A model generated the notes under the pieces. The model was not told where the DNA came from, made no database searches, and saw nothing but the letters and a program-made list of their open reading frames with translations. Positions 25,218 to 32,132 of a stretch of 43,607 nt of DNA are shown one piece after another (within the stretch, counting starts at the first letter, position 1; each line of letters opens with the position of its first letter). Origin of the DNA: a bacterium (GTDB lineage Bacteria; Actinomycetota; Acidimicrobiia; Spongiisociales; Spongiisociaceae); contig JAPOQZ010000135.1 in assembly GCA_026710435.1 (NCBI GenBank), forward strand, positions 1-43,607. The letters run 5' to 3'. The position numbers and the translations under genes were made by a program.

Positions 25218-25666
25218 TACCGGGAGGACTTCGCTGACTCCGACGTGACCTGTCTCGCCTCATCAAGGCGGCGATGCAGGGCACTGATGAATGCCATCCA
25301 TTCCAAAGCCGTGACACTCGTAAGTCCGTATTCGTCCGCGTGAGTAATGAGATTACGCACTCCACGAGCGAGTCCGACCGCGAGGAATCGGAATCCGTCA
25401 TGCTCGTTGCGCTCCTGAATCGTCTTGCGATCGTTGAATTCGAGGAGTGGTTTCTCGTCGGAGAAGGACTTCTGAATCAGCGCTGCCCCGTCGAGGTCTG
25501 GTCGACCTGCTCTCTCCGCTATACGGTTGATGAAGCGCTGAGAGGCTTTGCGGACGGCTTCGTCGTAGTAACCGTCCCGATATAGGCCTATCGACAACAT
25601 CAACTCATCGTGCAAATCATCCAGCCTTAGGTCGGGAATCTCCGAATTCTCCCGGCTCTCGGTCAT
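25217..25666 (-). CDS. TIGR02391 (Ymh) family protein
   Basis: 149 residues, alpha-helical. The family pattern is recognisable: GYYDEAVRKASQRFINRI, then the DGAALIQKSFSDEKPLLEF block, NEHDGFRFLAVGLARGVRN with LITHAD, and a final LEWMAFISALHRRLDEA helix. Ymh-family proteins are of unknown biochemical function and turn up near phage and defence genes. The RN...H pair is reminiscent of HEPN-like nucleases, which is inference. It overlaps the gene before it by 4 nt (ATGA). Base composition is clearly lower in GC than the neighbours, implying recent acquisition of this pair. Confidence 0.72.
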   Translation of the reverse strand: MTESRENSEIPDLRLDDLHDELMLSIGLYRDGYYDEAVRKASQRFINRIAERAGRPDLDGAALIQKSFSDEKPLLEFNDRKTIQERNEHDGFRFLAVGLARGVRNLITHADEYGLTSVTALEWMAFISALHRRLDEARQVTSESAKSSR

Positions 25667-26262
25667 TCGCCCACAAGTCGCTTGACCAAGTCCTCGGCCT
25701 TCTCAGCGCCGCGGACCTTCATGCGTACTATTCGATTGGATGAACCGCGCTTACCCAACACCGATAGCTCCGGCATTGTGGTCAACGTCTTCATAAAGTT
25801 GCTACGGTCCAGCCTTCCGTAGTTGTCAACACACTCCCGTATATGTGCTGTCTCGGTATCCCTTCCAAGCGCAGTTCGCACGCCCGTCACTAGTAAGGCA
25901 ATCTCGCGCGTTGCATTTGCCTTCGCCTCGTCGAGCTGGCTAGTCCGTACGATGAGGCTCGGGCCTTCATCCGAGACGTCGAATACGTCCGGAACCTGTT
26001 CGGGATCAATCTTGAAGTACTCCGCAACCGCATCAATTCGTTGCTGCGGATCAGCAAACGTAGCATCTGCATCGTCAGAGCCGCCAGGATCGCGTGGAGC
26101 CGTAACAGAGCTGCTGGCCGTGGAGACCTTATGATCCTGGTTTAGCAAGTGAACGAGCACCCGATCGAACGCGATTCGCTGCCTATCGGCATCTTCAATG
26201 CCTCGGACAGCTTCATCCGCCCTCTCTACGAGACTCGCCAGGTGATCGGTGCTGGTGGCCAT
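25663..26262 (-). CDS. Uncharacterised protein paired with the Ymh-family gene
   Basis: 199 residues from ATG 26262, which has GGGAAGG about 3-9 nt upstream; an ATG at 26277 is the alternative. The sequence has an N-terminal helical part (about 5-45), an acidic low-complexity linker (about 47-75), and a central domain (DAVAEYFKIDPEQVPDVF to LIVRTSQLDEAKANATREIA). The C-terminal 60 residues have a winged-helix look (NYGRLDRSNFMKTLTTMPEL, then a basic strand). I do not recognise a named family. Low GC and a 4-nt overlap with the Ymh gene suggest a two-gene horizontally acquired cassette, possibly antiviral. Confidence 0.65.
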   Translation of the reverse strand: MATSTDHLASLVERADEAVRGIEDADRQRIAFDRVLVHLLNQDHKVSTASSSVTAPRDPGGSDDADATFADPQQRIDAVAEYFKIDPEQVPDVFDVSDEGPSLIVRTSQLDEAKANATREIALLVTGVRTALGRDTETAHIRECVDNYGRLDRSNFMKTLTTMPELSVLGKRGSSNRIVRMKVRGAEKAEDLVKRLVGE

Positions 26263-26396
26263 CACCTTCCCTTCCAAGCGTTTGTCGGTACCATTGCCAT
26301 GCAGAGGATAGTGTGCGCGTCTGCCAATGCAAGAACATGTGTTCGGTGTTGGCTCGCGATTCGCCTATCCAGGCCCAGCATTTAGTCGGCAACAGA

Positions 26397-27341
26397 CTAC
26401 GGAATCTCCACAACCGTGTGCACTATGCCGTGCGGAGCGACCACCGTAATGGCAGGGGTCCGACCCAACGGCCCCAGCGCCAACTCGACCGGCTCGCCGA
26501 CTATCTCCTGCGGCGCGACGGTCGACACAACCAGGTCAAGGTCGTCCACGGTGCAGAGGGCGCCGGCAATCCCCCGGTGGGGAGGCCGGGCCCTGTCTCT
26601 GAGAGAACGTCTTTCGGTGTCGCCGGTCCCGTAGTCGATCACGCCGAAGTAGAACTCCTCGGTGGTGCGCCCGATGTTGGTACCCCTCACGTTCCAGGCC
26701 GCGGAATCTGTGCCGACCAGGTCCTTGAAGCTCTCGGCGTCGAACCCGTAGCGGTGCACGACCTTCATGCCGAGCACCCGCTCGTACCATTCGACGACCG
26801 GGTCCAGGTCGTCGACCGGCACCGAGACGCTCATCGCCTCCGAGAACACCCGATCGGTGATCTCAACGAATCGGGACGCGTCGATGGTGTGAAAGTCCAG
26901 GATCCCTATCACCACCCCTTCGGGACCGTAGGCATGAGTTTCGGTGACGGATCCGTCCTCGATCTCGTAGCTCGACCGGACGTCGGACACCACGAAACCG
27001 GCCCGCTCGAACCGCTCGAAACCGGCCTCGGCATCGGAGGTCACGACATCGATCACCTTGAGAGCGTCGGTGTCGATCCCCTGCATGCCCTCCCGGATCA
27101 CAACTTCCGAAACCGGGTCGAACTCGATGAGGGCAACGCCCGCGTAGCTGGGAGGGGTGGCCAGCAGCGTGACCCGGGCCGACCGCACGTCGACTCCCCA
27201 GAGTTGAGAGGCTTCGGCACCCGACAGGACCTGGTCCGACATCACGTCCATGGCAAGCACGTCGCGGAACAGTTCGATGTGCCGATCCCGTTCGGAGGTG
27301 CTGATGATCGCGGCGACCAGCTTCGCTCCATTAGCTGCCAT
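26397..27341 (-). CDS. Two-domain VOC protein
   Basis: 314 residues. The two VOC halves are about 8-155 (HIELFRDVLAMDVMSD, GVALIEFDPVSE, ILDFHTIDASRF) and about 160-312 (MSVSVPVDDLDPVVEWYERV, LGMKVVHRYGFD, GALCTVDDLDLVVS). ATG 27341 lies 2 nt after the tandem hydrolase stop, so the pair is co-transcribed and probably acts on one route. The first-strand metal ligands are hydrophobic or small residues rather than His/Gln, so a metal-free function is possible. A much longer frame on this strand starting at 27686 runs inside the hydrolase gene and is rejected. Confidence 0.75.
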   Translation of the reverse strand: MAANGAKLVAAIISTSERDRHIELFRDVLAMDVMSDQVLSGAEASQLWGVDVRSARVTLLATPPSYAGVALIEFDPVSEVVIREGMQGIDTDALKVIDVVTSDAEAGFERFERAGFVVSDVRSSYEIEDGSVTETHAYGPEGVVIGILDFHTIDASRFVEITDRVFSEAMSVSVPVDDLDPVVEWYERVLGMKVVHRYGFDAESFKDLVGTDSAAWNVRGTNIGRTTEEFYFGVIDYGTGDTERRSLRDRARPPHRGIAGALCTVDDLDLVVSTVAPQEIVGEPVELALGPLGRTPAITVVAPHGIVHTVVEIP

Positions 27342-27343
27342 GC

Positions 27344-29041
27344 TCACGCACCTCCGGCTCGGGCGAGGAAGCGAGCGAACTCGAGAACGGTCGAGTCGGC
27401 GGCGCCATCGCCGGCCAGTCCGGGATGGGCCAGCACTTCGGCCTCGGGCAGGATTCCGGGGACCGTAGGAAGGTGCTCCAGGAGGGGGTCGGTGGGCCCG
27501 GCACACACGAGAGTCGGCACTTCGACCAGGTGCAACCTCTCCTGGGTCCGGTAGCGGAAGGCCGCTGCGTACTGGTGGTGGTAGGTACGCCCACCCTTGA
27601 GCATCTCGACCACCCGGTCGTGGAGGACATCGGGGTCCGGGATGGAGGCGCCGTGCCGGACGTTCTCCTCTGTCTGGGAGAACCATGGCCAGAACACCAC
27701 CTGGTCACGCATGAAGTTCCACGCCCACACCAGGTGGCCCCCGTGGCGGTCGGGGACGATGGGAGGCGGGTAGGAGGCCAACCACTCGGCGGCCTGTGCC
27801 TCGTCGTACGGGATTATCCCGTCGAGGATGAGACCACGTACCCGTTCACCCTGAGTGATCGCCACTTCGATGGCGATGTGGGCCCCGGTGTGCGAGCCGT
27901 AGAGATCGAAATCTCCGACCCCCATAGCGTCGATTCCTTCCACGATCACCCTGGCCAGGTCCGCTATCTCGGGCTCACCCGGAACCGGCGAGGAGTCACC
28001 GTTGCCGGGATTGTCAAACGTGATCACCGGCCGTGTGGCAGCAAAGCGCGCCGAAAGAGGTTCGAGGTTCCTGGCCGAGGTGGGAGAAGCGTGCAGCATG
28101 ACCAGGGGCCGCCCTTCCCCACCGCTGCGCCCGGCATGCAAGGCCCCGACCGAGACATCGACGAAGAGGCGGCGTATGGAACCGGTCACGGGCGTGAATC
28201 CGGGTTCCGGATCCGCGTCCGGAAGCTGGTCGCCCTCTGCCAGGAAACGGGCCGTCGAGGCGGCGAGCATCGCGACGTCGCTGGCACCCGTCTCCACGGT
28301 CACGTCGTCGCCGAGGGAGCTTCCCCCGACCAGGTACTGGTAGAGGGGATCGCTGGGCAGGGCGATCATGAGGGTGGGCACGGTGAGGCGGCTCATCCCC
28401 TGCTGCACGTTGTAGCGGAAGGAGGCCCGGTAGGCCTTGCCGTAGTCGGGGATCGCCCGCAGCAAGTCGACGTAGTGGTCGTGCATCTCGTCGGTGGACG
28501 GGATGTCCATCGCCATCCGGTGGTCGCCGTCTCTGGCGTACCACGGCCAGAACATGTGCATGTCGCGCCGCATCGCCCAAGCCCGGACCAGGTGGGTTCC
28601 GTCCCATCTGGGAGACAGGTCGATTGTGTAGTTGGCCAGCAGGTCGGTCCGTTCCTCGGGTGTGTAGGCCCCGATCCCGTCGAGAACCAACCGGCGCACG
28701 CGGTTCGGATTGTCTCCTGCGAACTGCACCGCGATCTTCGAACCGGTGTGGGTTCCGTAGAGGTCGACCCGACCAAGTTCCAATGCGTCGAACGTGTCGA
28801 CGAGAACCGTAGCCAGGTCACTGATCTCCGGTTCCTCGATGTCGATACCCGCCGACTCTCCGTAACCAGGAGTATCGATGGCGATCACGGTACGCGACTC
28901 GGAGAGCAGGGAGATCAGAGGTTCCAGAGCGTAAGTGCTGCCTGGCGATGCGTGCAGCATGACCAGCGGTGGGCCGGAACCGGCCCGGCGGTAGTGGATC
29001 CGGCGGTCCCCTGCGTAGACGTACCAGCGTTTGATCGTCAT
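27344..29041 (-). CDS. Fused tandem alpha/beta hydrolase, two GxHTG domains
   Basis: 565 residues from ATG 29041. Domain 1 (about 5-270) has VMLHASPGS, AIDTPGYGES and the elbow DLYGTHTGSK with His98. Domain 2 (about 295-560) repeats VMLHASPTS, FDNPGNGDSS and DLYGSHTGAH with His384. Both halves keep an aspartate in the acid loop (SDPLYQY, TDPLLEH), and neither has the usual C-terminal GH motif. A fusion of two full hydrolase domains in one chain is uncommon. An alternative ATG at 29137 has GGAGGT directly adjacent, but a short out-of-phase frame there overlaps ATG 29041 (see findings). The VOC gene follows after 2 nt. Confidence 0.83.
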   Translation of the reverse strand: MTIKRWYVYAGDRRIHYRRAGSGPPLVMLHASPGSTYALEPLISLLSESRTVIAIDTPGYGESAGIDIEEPEISDLATVLVDTFDALELGRVDLYGTHTGSKIAVQFAGDNPNRVRRLVLDGIGAYTPEERTDLLANYTIDLSPRWDGTHLVRAWAMRRDMHMFWPWYARDGDHRMAMDIPSTDEMHDHYVDLLRAIPDYGKAYRASFRYNVQQGMSRLTVPTLMIALPSDPLYQYLVGGSSLGDDVTVETGASDVAMLAASTARFLAEGDQLPDADPEPGFTPVTGSIRRLFVDVSVGALHAGRSGGEGRPLVMLHASPTSARNLEPLSARFAATRPVITFDNPGNGDSSPVPGEPEIADLARVIVEGIDAMGVGDFDLYGSHTGAHIAIEVAITQGERVRGLILDGIIPYDEAQAAEWLASYPPPIVPDRHGGHLVWAWNFMRDQVVFWPWFSQTEENVRHGASIPDPDVLHDRVVEMLKGGRTYHHQYAAAFRYRTQERLHLVEVPTLVCAGPTDPLLEHLPTVPGILPEAEVLAHPGLAGDGAADSTVLEFARFLARAGGA

Positions 29042-29230
29042 GTGCTCGGCCTGGCTCCGGGCCCCGTAGTCGGGGTTGCGACGCGGTGCAGCGTCTGGCT
29101 TCGTTGGGGGATCAACTCGACATGGGGATGCATCCATACCTCCAGGGGGTCGGTTGGGACTGGAGCAGCGAGAGGGAGACGGAGTGGCGCGAGACCGTAC
29201 GGAAGTCGCTAAGGCCTTGGCAAGGGGCTT

Positions 29231-30187
29231 TCATCGCACGGCCTCGATGATCTCGAAGAGTTCGTCGTTGGGTCCGGTGACCACCATCACCCGGCCTTCG
29301 TATTCGGGAACCCGGGTGGGGCCGGCGAGGATCGGGGCATCGGCAGCCTCGAGCCGGCGGTGCACCCGTTCGATATCACTGGTCCGGTGGGTGAACATCG
29401 CCACTCCCAGGTGCTCAGGCCTCATCCGACCTTCCAACCGGCGCACCGACGCCTCGTAGAAATGAACCAGGAGGAGCTTCCCGCTGGGCTCACCATCCAT
29501 CCCGTAGAGGGTCAACCGGCCCCTCGTCCCGGCCGGCACGCCGGTGAGCGTGTCGGCAAGGTCCCGGTACTCATCCTCGACCTCGTCGTCGCTGAACTTG
29601 GTGAGCCCCAGCACCGCGCCGTAGAACTGCCGGCTGGCGTCGAGATCCCCACACACGACCGAGGTGGTGGCAACCTCGCTGAAGGGCTTAGCAGCATCGA
29701 ACTTGCGGCGGAAGGTCTCCGGATGACGCCAGGCCACCATGAGCAGCATCGGGTAGCCGTCCGGACCGGAGATGTTGACCTCTTCGCTTTCCACCGTCCC
29801 GATCTCCCAACGTATGGGCTCCGACCGTGCGCGGCACCCGGCGTTCTCCAGCCTGCCGATCCAGCGTTTGATCGGTGGCCGTACGTAGAAGTCGATCGCT
29901 TTCACTCCCACGTCGGTGGCTGTGTCGGGACCTCCGTGATCGTGGCGCACCCGGACCGTGCGCGGCGGGGTTGTGGCGAGCAGTCGGAGGCGCCCCACCG
30001 GATATCCGGAACAGGACAGTTCGACCACCCGTGCTCCCTCGATCCCTTCCAGCCCCCAGAGCGACAGGAGACTGGCGGAAGGCGTGTATTCGGCCTCCAC
30101 GTCGAGTTGCATCACGTCCCGGAAGAGCCGGACCGAGTTGTCCATGTCGGAAACGCCGACCGTGACGTATTCCATGGCTCCCACCAC
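29231..30187 (-). CDS. Two-domain VOC protein
   Basis: 318 residues. VOC half 1 (about 5-150) begins VTVGVSDMDNSVRLFRDVM and includes KAIDFYVRPP. Half 2 (about 165-315) begins TTSVVCGDLDASRQFYGAVL, with LLLVHFYEA, GVAMFTHRTSDIERV and MVVTGPNDELFEIIE. GTG 30187 is chosen because AAGGAG lies 5 nt before it; ATG 30175 is the alternative. The gene lies between a 29-codon frame and the tandem hydrolase in a minus-strand series that starts with an LLM oxidoreductase, so it is probably one of several enzymes or binders for the same compound. Confidence 0.77.
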   Translation of the reverse strand: MVGAMEYVTVGVSDMDNSVRLFRDVMQLDVEAEYTPSASLLSLWGLEGIEGARVVELSCSGYPVGRLRLLATTPPRTVRVRHDHGGPDTATDVGVKAIDFYVRPPIKRWIGRLENAGCRARSEPIRWEIGTVESEEVNISGPDGYPMLLMVAWRHPETFRRKFDAAKPFSEVATTSVVCGDLDASRQFYGAVLGLTKFSDDEVEDEYRDLADTLTGVPAGTRGRLTLYGMDGEPSGKLLLVHFYEASVRRLEGRMRPEHLGVAMFTHRTSDIERVHRRLEAADAPILAGPTRVPEYEGRVMVVTGPNDELFEIIEAVR

Positions 30188-30197
30188 GTCTACTCCT

Positions 30198-30287
30198 TCA
30201 CTCGGTCGCGCCGTTGAGTAGCCACAGGTCGACCCGGCAGTCGATGAGCGTTTGCAGGTCAGCGGACGGTAGGACGGCGCTCAGCAC
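30198..30287 (-). CDS. Possible 29-aa small protein between LLM and VOC genes
   Basis: Frame MLSAVLPSADLQTLIDCRVD... from GTG 30287 to TGA at 30198. It overlaps the LLM stop by 7 nt, and its own stop runs into the AAGGAG ribosome site of the next gene. The composition resembles real protein (amphipathic helix with a WLLNG tail), and the gap would otherwise be an unexplained 93 bp. It is too short to assign and could be chance or a leftover C-terminus. Confidence 0.3.
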   Translation of the reverse strand: MLSAVLPSADLQTLIDCRVDLWLLNGATE

Positions 30288-31312
30288 CGTTCTTCAGCCC
30301 AGCCCACGAGAGCCTCCACCAGGGCCACCCTGGACTCCTCGAACACGCCCATGTCGAACCCCAGCCTCCCTGCCACGATCGGCGCGAAGATACCCGATGG
30401 TACGGGAACCACGGTGTCGACCCCATCGATAGTGGCAAGTTCGGCCACGATCCGGTCCGGCTCCGACACCGTTACGAACTCGCGGACCAGGTCATCGTCG
30501 ATGGCATCCACCGCTGCGGCGGCTCTTCCGTCGCGCAGAAGGTCGAGGACTTCAGCCGCCCCCTCCTTCCCTCTCAACTCGACCAGGCGAGGCTGGAAAC
30601 GCGGGATCGACATGACACCCGCCAATTCCAAGCGGGCCAGTTCCATCGCCCGATCCAGATCCTCGTGCACCGCCACAGGTCGGCCCACTCCCACCAGGAA
30701 GGGATCGGGGCGGAGGCGAGCCGCCAGCGCCAGCCGCGCCGCCAGGACCTGCAACGGGGTGAATATGTGAACGATCACCCCGCCGGTCTCGCCGACCGCC
30801 AACTCGGTCATCCGGGGTCCGTGGGCACCGAGGACCACCGGCAGTTCCTCCGCGTCGAGGCCCATGCCGGTCCCGACCGCCCGGTAGTAGGTCCCTTCGT
30901 AGGCGACCGGTTCGCCAGATGAGGATCGCAGCAGGGTGACTACCGCCCGGAGGAACTCCCGCATCCTCGGCAGCGGCGGCGAGTACCCCGCTCCGTGGCG
31001 GGTCTCGTTGGTGTCCAGGCTGCCTATTCCCAATCCCAGGGTCACGCGGCCGGGCGCCAGATCGGCCAGCGAAGCCGCGGCTATGGCCGTCTGCAGGGGG
31101 GATCGCGTGGGAAGGGCCACCGACACGGCGAGACGGATCGACGATGTAACGGCGACCGCCACGCCACCGTCCACGAAGCAGTCGGCGCCAGCCGTATCCG
31201 CACTGTTCACTTGACCCAGACCGGCAGCTTCAGCCCGCCTGACCAACCGTGCCCATGACCGTGTCGATGGGGTCAGCGCACGAGACAAGCCGATATGGGA
31301 TCTGGAACCCAT
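30281..31312 (-). CDS. LLM-class flavin/F420-dependent oxidoreductase (paralogue 2)
   Basis: 343 residues, TIM-barrel luciferase-like fold. Recognisable segments are WARLVRRAEAAGL, ALPTRSPLQTAIAAASL, GRVTLGLGIGS near 88-98, PPLPRMREFLRAV, and LPVVLGAHGPRMTELA near 158-173. It is more divergent than the two other LLM copies, and the N-terminal strand lacks the usual aromatic-rich start, so the exact first residue is uncertain; no good ribosome site precedes ATG 31312. It probably leads the operon that continues through VOC, the tandem hydrolase and another VOC. Substrate unknown. Confidence 0.83.
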   Translation of the reverse strand: MGSRSHIGLSRALTPSTRSWARLVRRAEAAGLGQVNSADTAGADCFVDGGVAVAVTSSIRLAVSVALPTRSPLQTAIAAASLADLAPGRVTLGLGIGSLDTNETRHGAGYSPPLPRMREFLRAVVTLLRSSSGEPVAYEGTYYRAVGTGMGLDAEELPVVLGAHGPRMTELAVGETGGVIVHIFTPLQVLAARLALAARLRPDPFLVGVGRPVAVHEDLDRAMELARLELAGVMSIPRFQPRLVELRGKEGAAEVLDLLRDGRAAAAVDAIDDDLVREFVTVSEPDRIVAELATIDGVDTVVPVPSGIFAPIVAGRLGFDMGVFEESRVALVEALVGWAEERC

Positions 31313-31380
31313 CTATCGGAAGGCTAGCGGCCACTGGCCACCTTGTATCGTTGATCACGTGTCTAATGCATGCTGTTCTG

Positions 31381-31386
31381 TATACT
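31381..31386 (+). promoter_or_regulatory. Putative -10 element for a leaderless mazEF-like transcript
   Basis: TATACT lies exactly 7 nt before the antitoxin ATG at 31394, and there is no ribosome binding site between them. That spacing would place transcription start at the ATG, as in leaderless mRNAs common in actinobacteria. No good -35 hexamer was seen at 17 bp. Confidence 0.4.
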
Positions 31387-31393
31387 TCAGATT

Positions 31394-31588
31394 ATGCAGA
31401 GCACGAGCGTTCGCATCGACAGGGCAACACATCAAGAACTAAGCCGCCTCGCCGAGCAACTGGACGCCACCCTAGGAGACACCATAGCTCTGGCCATCCG
31501 GAAACTCCGCCAGGAACGGATGGGAGAGGAACTCAGCACGCCTCTAACCCCTGAAGAGCAGCTATGGCTCGATGCTGATCCCCGGTGA
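31394..31588 (+). CDS. Antitoxin of a MazEF-like pair (ribbon-helix-helix)
   Basis: 64 residues from ATG 31394: QSTSVRIDRATHQELSRLAE then LGDTIALAIRKLRQERMGEE. This is a beta-strand followed by two helices, the ribbon-helix-helix DNA-binding fold of many small antitoxins; the acidic C-terminus (LTPEEQLWLDADPR) would bind the toxin. It overlaps the toxin gene by 17 nt. An 8-codon upstream extension (from 31370) is rejected because the conserved strand begins at this Met and TATACT lies within the extension. Confidence 0.82.
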   Translation: MQSTSVRIDRATHQELSRLAEQLDATLGDTIALAIRKLRQERMGEELSTPLTPEEQLWLDADPR

Positions 31589-31916
31589 CGTAGTAGATCT
31601 CGACCTCGGCATCCCCGCCGCGCGAGAGGCTGGCTTTCTCCATCCCTCGGTTGTCGTAACAGCTCGGAACATACTCGCCAAGGAACCCACTGTGATCCAT
31701 GTGGTACCTCTGACCAGCACCAACCGAGGATTCGAGTCCGAGGTCGAGCTCGAACCCGACCGTCACAACGGATTGGAGTACCCCTGCGTAGCACAGTGCC
31801 AACACATCCGAGCAGTCTCGATCGCGCGGATCAGCCGTGTGCGAGGCAACGTAGGATCGGTCGCTCTAGCCCGGATACGCGATACCGTTGGGCTGATTCT
31901 CGGTATCCACCCGTAG
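31572..31916 (+). CDS. mazF: MazF/PemK family endoribonuclease toxin
   Basis: 114 residues with the MazF/PemK fold: LIPGDVVDLDLGIP at the start, HPSVVVTARN, VIHVVPLTSTNRG, then CVAQCQHIRAVSIARI and a final helix RIRDTVGLILGI. MazF toxins cut single-stranded mRNA at short motifs. The Arg/Ser/Thr active-site layout (the canonical RP-VVVS region) is modified to HPSVVVT, so activity should be tested rather than assumed. It is downstream of and overlapping its antitoxin. Confidence 0.85.
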   Translation: MLIPGDVVDLDLGIPAAREAGFLHPSVVVTARNILAKEPTVIHVVPLTSTNRGFESEVELEPDRHNGLEYPCVAQCQHIRAVSIARISRVRGNVGSVALARIRDTVGLILGIHP

Positions 31917-31980
31917 ACGACCGACCGAGGCCGGGTTTCCCGCCGGGACGTCCGGTTAGGGCACGTTCACGCTATGGGCT

Positions 31981-32090
31981 GTCGTTACGGTATCGCGGTT
32001 CCCTTGGTTGGTCTGGGGGGCGGCGGTGGGATATGGCGCCGATGCCGACCCGGAGCACGCCACCCGCAACGCAGACCGACCACAATCAAC
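31981..32090. repeat. Dispersed repeat B, copy 2 (short form)
   Basis: 31981-32040 and 32052-32090 match two blocks of the repeat at 197-390, without the extra middle part. It ends about 40 bp before the VOC start at 32133, so it occupies most of the 216-bp gap after mazF. Both copies end just upstream of a plus-strand gene. Function unknown. Confidence 0.5.
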
Positions 32091-32132
32091 TAACCCAACG
32101 AACGACCGGACAACCGGCAAAGGAGAACCACC

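Noticed and set aside
26313..27554. Long plus-strand open frame (413 codons)
   Set aside because: It lies opposite a VOC gene and the end of the tandem hydrolase, whose protein motifs, starts and couplings are convincing. The plus-strand translation is His/Arg/Gly-rich with no motif, as expected from a high-GC antisense frame.
27425..29212. 595-codon plus-strand open frame
   Set aside because: It is antisense to the tandem GxHTG hydrolase; the composition (Val/Gly/His-rich, no domains) is that of a shadow frame.
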